Of a stretch of 64,000 nucleotides of DNA, positions 58,324-64,000 are shown in pieces. The first letter of the stretch is position 1. The number at the start of each line of letters is the position of its first letter. Under the pieces are notes generated by a model. That model searched no databases. It saw only the letters and a list, made by a program, of their open reading frames with translations, and had not been told where the DNA came from. Both the position numbers and the translations under genes were made by a program. The DNA is taken from NCBI GenBank assembly GCA_022578965.1, contig MU400539.1, forward strand, positions 186,001 to 250,000, written 5' to 3'. Origin of the DNA: Xylaria sp. FL1777 (taxonomy: Eukaryota > Ascomycota > Sordariomycetes > Xylariales > Xylariaceae).

Positions 58324-59081
58324 AGCCCGAGAATCAAGGATTCACTGTGATTATTTTGTAAATTTAGATATATAGATACTTTAATTAAACAATGCCGTAG
58401 AGGCCTTATAAATACCGTTAGACTGAGCACAGTCTAAGAGTCCTACGCTTTGTAATTCTATTTACTCTTGTGAAAATTAGTTTAGATTCGGTTTTCTGCC
58501 TTGGAAATATAGTCAATTAGAAACCGAGTATAGTTCCAGATATTATCCTACTTATAGAAATGTTAGTAGCCCTTACCGCTCACGCTCGCAGGCTCCCACA
58601 GGCACCAAACCTTCAACCTTAGCTCAAGTTCTATGAAATGTCAAGGCCAAGCCATTATCATTTTCCCGAGGAGGTAGAATATAGCATTTGAATCGAGACT
58701 TCACGAACGCCCGAGAGATATCTGGTTGATCTGACATATTTGACCAGCCGTTTTCATCGTGACAAGTTCTACCCGGGATGATTTGGGGGCGAGTGCGGGG
58801 ATAGGGGCTAGCCAAGGGGATACTTGCCTTTTTGAAAATTTGGGTCCGATAGCCGGTAATTCGAACTTAGAGAGGTCGAACGTCTGTCCTAGACGGTTGT
58901 AATGGATATCGTAACGCTCGTTATGTTGAAATGCGGAGAAGGACTACTGGACAGAAAGTTGAATGTGGAAATAGATTAAGGCCTGATGAATAAATACGCA
59001 CACATATACTGAGCTTATGTTTACACTATCTCATTTCTCGAGGAGGTAAACGATCTACACGAGCTAATATTAGTTTAAAAT
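58324..59081. other. Intergenic gap upstream of second SDR
   Basis: No gene supported. Two near-identical words (ttttcccgaggaggta ending at 58675, and atttctcgaggaggta ending at 59048) lie in this gap, the second just before the SDR start. A CCG-N5-CGG pair lies at 58846-58856. Confidence 0.4.
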
Positions 59082-60175
59082 ATGTCTTCATTCGAGGGTA
59101 AAGTTGTATGCTTTTTACCCCTCTCCTGTGTGCCCCTGAGATGCAAGCCCATCATTTTGGTATCTAATACTAATGCACTACTTTAGATAGCAATCACGGG
59201 TGCCGCGTCTGGCATGGGACTTGCTACAGCCAGGTTGCTAGCTTCACGTGGCGCAGTTATTTCTCTGGCAGATATCAACGAAGCCGCAGTAAAAGACGCA
59301 ACAGTGTCGCTTGAACGTTACCACGGTCAGGAGCACATATATAGCGTCGTCGACGTTCAGAGCAGCAAAGCGGTTAACTCATGGATTGACACGACTGTGC
59401 AGAAGCTGGGGAGGATAGATGGTGCTGTTAACATGGCCGGCATCATAAAACATGCAAAGCCTGTCGCTGAGTCTACCGATGAAGACTGGGAATCCGTCTT
59501 TGCCATAAATGCTAGGGGAGTATACTACTGTCTGAGGGTAAATAATCGCCTTTCAATTCACTTTCCGTCGATTTCTATTCACGCATAGGTTGTCATATTA
59601 TGCGTCTGTCAATACAGCGCGTCCTTGATTAATCACTGTCAGGGCAACATTGGCTAACTTGTATTCCTCTGTCAGGCTCAAATAAACGCAATGGCGAGCA
59701 CGGGAGGAAGCATTGTAAGAAACAGCGCATAATCAATCCCCCATATATGAAAAGATTTCATATTAACTCCTAGAGCGCTAGGTCTCAGCTGCCAGTGTCT
59801 TCGGTCAGTTCGGGGCCCCCGGTAATGCCGCGTACTGCGCCAGTAAGGCAGCCGTAATCAATCTGTCGCGAACGGCAGCTAAAGAAAACGAGAATATCCG
59901 TATTAATTGCGTATCACCAGGTAAGTTCAACGCAAGGGAAAACGGCTCATCGCAAAAAGTATCTCCCTGACTAACTAACGATTTCAGGTTCTGTGAAGAC
60001 ACCACTCTCCGACAGGGAGAACCCAGAACATGTTCAGCAGAGCCTTCAACATACCGCACAGAAGCGGAGGGCTGAGCCGATTGAAGTAGCGCGCGTTATC
60101 GCGTTCCTGCTTAGCGATGAAGCGTCGTTTGTGACCGGCGCCGTATATAATGTAGATGGGGGTTGGGTTTGTTAA
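59082..60175 (+). CDS. Short-chain dehydrogenase/reductase (second of two)
   Basis: Five exons (59082-59105, 59187-59537, 59676-59714, 59782-59920, 59988-60175; introns 67-138 bp) give 246 aa, the standard SDR length. TGAASGMG is at residues 12-19, NMAG follows at about 90, and the catalytic Ser143, Tyr156 and Lys160 (YCASK) are intact. The ending GAVYNVDGGWV is typical. It has four introns while the first SDR has none, so the two are not recent duplicates. It would act on a second alcohol/ketone step in the same cluster. Confidence 0.92.
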
Positions 60176-61401
60176 CGAGATCGCTAATAGCACATATCTT
60201 TTTTGGCAGTTTTCTAGGACTTTTTGCTACAACAAGAAACAATACGTCACCTGCATAATCAAATCTGGCATCGTTATTGACTTGCTTCTATTCTCCCACT
60301 ATATCTCAGTGTGAGAGCTAGCGGAATAAGGATATTAATGAGTAGGCACCCTATTGCAATCTCAGCAGTCTTCACCCAGGCACCTAAAAGCACATTCATT
60401 AACTGGTCAGCCCCTGCTTAAGGAATCTCTCAAGTTCTGAGACTCTTGTGCGGTCCTAGTTGTGAGGGGTTAAAGAAAACTCAATAGCTCTTGATAACCT
60501 TTCCCAGGATTTGTTTCCAGTGCTACTCATCAGTTTATTTATGCTTGAATAGAGCCAGGGAGAGGCGCTCGCCCTAACCCCCTCTCCCCGACAGCATACT
60601 GACACCTCTCAAGACAATCATGCAAAACATTCATGCATCAAAGGCCCTCTCTCGACATGGCCGGCATTGGATTACCGAGGAGTCCCCTGTATACTCAGAG
60701 AATTATCTTAGCGAATCCACAAACGGACATGGACCACCCCGCCATTTGCATCGTATTAGACGAGTAGGCAGCAGCTGGTACTGTACCACAAGCCTGGGAT
60801 CATGCAGCACCGCGGACGCCAGTCGTACTCGGCGGTATACCCGGCGTTTCCGACTACGACGTCAGTTATTGTGATCTGACAAGTGTGGTAGTCAAGGGAG
60901 TTGTGCGTCTATTGCACAACCGTCCGAAGGGTTCTGCGAATAGCTAATCGAAATCTTGCGGAGCTTCATCCCCTGCCCATCATCGGAATCGTATGTTGCA
61001 GATCGACGAGAACCTGGACTCAGTCTGGATTTACGAATTGCATTATATTGACTGGTAGTGCAGAAGAGCATGGGCTTGGTTGGTACAGAAACGTTTGTGG
61101 CTTACAGAATCCAACCCAGGCTAGGGTTGTGATTAGCTGGGCACGAGCAGCTGAAAAATAAGGCACATCTGCCAAGCAAGCTTTCTGAATCTGGAGAAGA
61201 CTCTCATTCACCATAGCTTCGAGGTGACCTCACGATGCATTCTATTATCGTGTCTAACCAGGAGGGAGTTTGGGGAGGGGAAAGGAGAGAAGGAAGAACT
61301 GGTGCAAGATGTCTATAAAGAAGTCCGAGAGCTCAGCAGTTTCTCTCGGCCTTCAGACGGAGTGAGTAACAAGTTCATTCAACAGAGGTAGTTCTGTTAT
61401 A
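60176..61401. other. Gap between cluster and galactose oxidase
   Basis: No intact gene. Sequence at about 60620-61160 has some natural-looking peptides (for example VSDYDVSYCDLTS in one frame) but is broken by stops, so it may be an old relic. Confidence 0.4.
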
Positions 61402-63783
61402 ATGTGCTCTTATATAGCTCGCCGCAGCCCCTGGCTACTTTACCTTTGTATCATTCAAGTCTTCTTCTCCTTGGTGTGTGCTCAGTTCCCGTGGGCAACG
61501 GCCATTCCTCGTACAGGATGGACTGTCACAGCAGATAGTTTCCAGCCCGGAAACGAAGCAGCCAAAGCCATCGACGGGAACAGCAGCACGTTCTGGCATA
61601 CAGCCTATTCGCCCACCATCGCGCCACTACCGCACTACATCCAACTGGATATGAAGAAGAGCTACGTCATCAATGGCGTCTCATACCAGCCGCGACAAGA
61701 CGGGGGCTTAAACGGAAACATCGGCCAGCATACGGTTACCCTGAGTAACGATGGGACTACCTGGAGCAGCCCGGTGCAGTTCGGCGCATGGCTCAACGAT
61801 ATGACTACCAAGTCTACCTTCTTCTCCAACGCCACCGCTCGATATGTCCGGATCACTGCGCAGACGGAAGCCCAGGGCGCCAATAACCCGTGGTCAAGCA
61901 TAGCAGAGCTGAACGTCTATAGCCCGAATTTTAACCTTGACGCTTCTACTTTTACGCCGCCTCCTACTAGCCAGGGGCGTTGGGAATCGACCGTGGTGTT
62001 GCCCATAGTCGCTGCAGCTGGCGCACTATCTGCACAAGGGAACGTGATTTTTGTGAGTCTCCTCCCGTGCTATTCCCTTCGGACGGTATTTCCTATCAAG
62101 CATGTAACATAATCAGATCTTGAGAGGGGTGTATATACACCTACACGCGGCAGAGAGAGCGTTGACGTGTATGTTACAGTGGAGTGCATTCCGACCCGAC
62201 CGGTTCGATAGCGGTACGGGACAAACCTTGACCGCGCTGTGGACTCCCTCTTCTCAAACAGTGACGCAGCGTACTGTCACGGAGACTCACCGTAAGTGAC
62301 GAATCCCAAACGTCTCGGTACCCTCTTTCAGACATGGCAAAAAGTGTGCTCCGCTTTTTATTCACCAGACACTTGCGTCTTTCATTCTTCTACTGCCCGT
62401 GACTTTCTACAGCAACAGAAAGCTGATATAGTCAAAGATGATATGTTCTGCCCCGGCATCTCCCTAGACGCCAACGGCCGCATCATCGTGACAGGGGGCA
62501 ACGACAGCAAGAACACGAGCACGTACAACCCGGCGAGCGCGGGGTGGACGAGCGCGGCGGAGATGGTCATCGCGCGCGGCTACCAGTCGAGCGTGACGGT
62601 GGGCGACGGCCGCGTCTTCACCATCGGCGGGTCGTGGAGCGGCGGCCGGGGCGGCAAGAACGGCGAGATCTACACGCCGGCGACGGACAGGTGGACGGCG
62701 CTCCCGGGCTGCGTCGTCGCGCCCATGCTCACGGCCGACAAGCAGGGTGTGTACCGCGCCGACAACCACGCCTGGCTCTTCGCGTACAAGGCCAATTCCG
62801 TCTTCCAGGCCGGCCCGAGCAGGCAGATGAATTGGTACAACGTCAGCGGCTCCGGGTCGTACACGGCCGCCGGGACGCGCGCTGCGGACGGAGACGCCAG
62901 TAAGTTATTTTGAGTATGGGTGCTCAGGGAATAATCCTGTCTCAACAACTTCCTATATTGGTATCACGTTTCAAGTGGCTTTGACTCACTCGATTTTCAT
63001 ATAGTGTGCGGCAACGCAGTCATGTTCGACGCCGTGAGCGGCTCGATCCTTTCCGCGGGCGGATCACCATCATACCAGGACTCGAACGCGACGCCGAACG
63101 CGCACCTGATAAAGCTCGGCAGCGTGGGCGGCGCCGCGACGGTCACGAAGCTGCCGAGCATGGCGTACGCGCGGGCCTTCGCCAACGGCGTGGCCCTGCC
63201 GGACGGCACGGTGCTCGTCGTCGGCGGCCAGTCGTACCCGGTGCCCTTCACGGACACGACGCCGGCGTTCCCGGCGGAGCTGTTCGACCCGCGGACGGGG
63301 ACGTGGCGCACGATGGCCTCCATCGCCGTCCCCCGCACCTACCACAGCATCGCGCTGCTGCTCCCCGACGCCACCGTTGTTTCCGGCGGCGGGGGCCTCT
63401 GTGGCACCGGCTGCGCCCAGAACCACTTCGACCTCCAGGTCTTCTCGCCGCCGTACCTATTCAACGCCGACGGCACGCGCGCCGCGCGGCCCGTCATATC
63501 CTCCGTGTCGGCGACGCAGGTCCGTCCCGGCGCCTCGCTGACCGTCACGACGGCGCAGAGCGTCGCCTCCTTCTCGCTCGTCAGGTACGGCTCCGTCACG
63601 CACACCGTGAACACAGACCAGAGGCGCGTGCCGCTCTCTGCTGTGAGCGTGGTGGGTCTCGCGTCGGTTGTTAGTCTTCCCGCGGACCCGGGGGTCCTGG
63701 TCCCTGGGTATTGGATGTTGTTCGCGATCAACTCGGCAGGGGTGCCGAGCGTGGCGACCACGATCAAGGTCTTGGCGTCTTGA
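61402..63783 (+). CDS. Galactose oxidase (AA5_2) with F5/8C N-terminal domain
   Basis: Four exons (61402-62052, 62180-62291, 62438-62899, 63005-63783; introns 105-146 bp) give 667 aa. Residues 1-26 are a signal peptide (LLYLCIIQVFFSLVCA). Residues about 30-180 form the F5/8 type C (CBM32) sugar-binding domain (FWHTAYSP, PHYIQLDM). The Kelch-propeller catalytic domain holds the Cys259-Tyr303 crosslink pair (HDMFCPG; ARGYQSS), stacking Trp321 (GGSWSGG), copper ligands Tyr521, His522 (RTYHS) and His608 (VTHTVN), and Arg361. Cys-Tyr, Cys-Trp and Cys-Arg spacings (44, 62, 102) equal those of Fusarium GAOA. Secreted; oxidises the C6 hydroxyl of galactose, making H2O2. Confidence 0.96.
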
Positions 63784-64000
63784 TCGACGGGTATTTGAGT
63801 GTTTCATGATATAGATATCCTTGGCGGAAATAGACGTCGTTGGGTTGATTGTGGGGACGGACAGACATCTGTGCGACGCATTGCTTCACGAATCTTGTTG
63901 TATCTTGTTTTTGTTTCTTTTTATGGAAATACTAATACGGACAAATGAGACTACCTAGTGAGTGATTGTGTGTTGATAAATAATAATAATATGAAAAAGC
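63784..64000. other. 3' flank of galactose oxidase
   Basis: AT-rich sequence ending the window, with likely polyadenylation region of the galactose oxidase. No other feature. Confidence 0.5.

Noticed and set aside
60620..61161. Frames of 84 and 86 codons between cluster and galactose oxidase
   Set aside because: Broken by stops, no recognised domain; left as possible relic.
1..64000. CRISPR arrays, prokaryotic operons, telomere repeats, intact transposons, PKS/NRPS genes
   Set aside because: None visible; the only tandem arrays are the 21-bp triplet and short microsatellites.

Overview
This window is nuclear DNA from a filamentous ascomycete (Pezizomycotina, probably Sordariomycetes; I cannot fix the genus). 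The reasons are the short 50-170 bp introns with GTRAGT-like donors and CTAAC-type branch sites, an NTE1 phospholipase, an SRPK-like kinase with a fungal HGD catalytic loop, 2EXR and F-box proteins, a Zn2Cys6 regulator, and intergenic DNA rich in TAGGTACCTA-type motifs. I saw no CRISPR array, prokaryotic operon, telomere repeat or intact transposon. Most genes were assembled by joining exons by eye, checking reading phase across each GT..AG pair and continuity of the protein family.

Layout. (1) 0-24 kb, accessory: a PLP-dependent aromatic amino acid decarboxylase-like enzyme, a charged hypothetical protein, an F-box-like protein, a three-exon cupin protein, a decayed TPR gene, a small conserved fungal protein, an SRPK-like kinase, a possible 103-aa protein, a GPI-anchored surface protein, a 112-aa cysteine-containing secreted protein, a 357-aa secreted protein and a 2EXR protein, separated by long AT-rich, gene-poor gaps. 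(2) 24.5-45.5 kb, a denser housekeeping core: NTE1, eIF2-alpha, the mitochondrial inner-membrane protease IMP2, a mitochondrial carrier, a large PPR-like mitochondrial protein, squalene epoxidase (ERG1), ALG5 and a GIY-YIG (T5orf172) protein. (3) 47.7-60.2 kb, a metabolic cluster: a broken phenol-hydroxylase-type FAD monooxygenase, a Zn2Cys6 regulator, an amino acid permease, two short-chain dehydrogenases and a Baeyer-Villiger-type monooxygenase. (4) 61.4-63.8 kb: a complete secreted galactose oxidase with an N-terminal F5/8C (CBM32) domain.

The main candidate for an undescribed system is the 47.7-60.2 kb cluster. It combines a regulator, an importer, two alcohol/ketone dehydrogenases and a ketone-to-ester oxygenase, has no PKS, NRPS or terpene backbone gene, and one oxygenase is already pseudogenised. 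This suggests uptake and oxidative breakdown of a small amine, aromatic or cyclic compound; that is inference. The best single-residue observation is that the decarboxylase near the left end carries Ile where the family has its catalytic Tyr (pig DDC Tyr332), exactly 29 residues after the PLP lysine, so its chemistry may not be simple decarboxylation.
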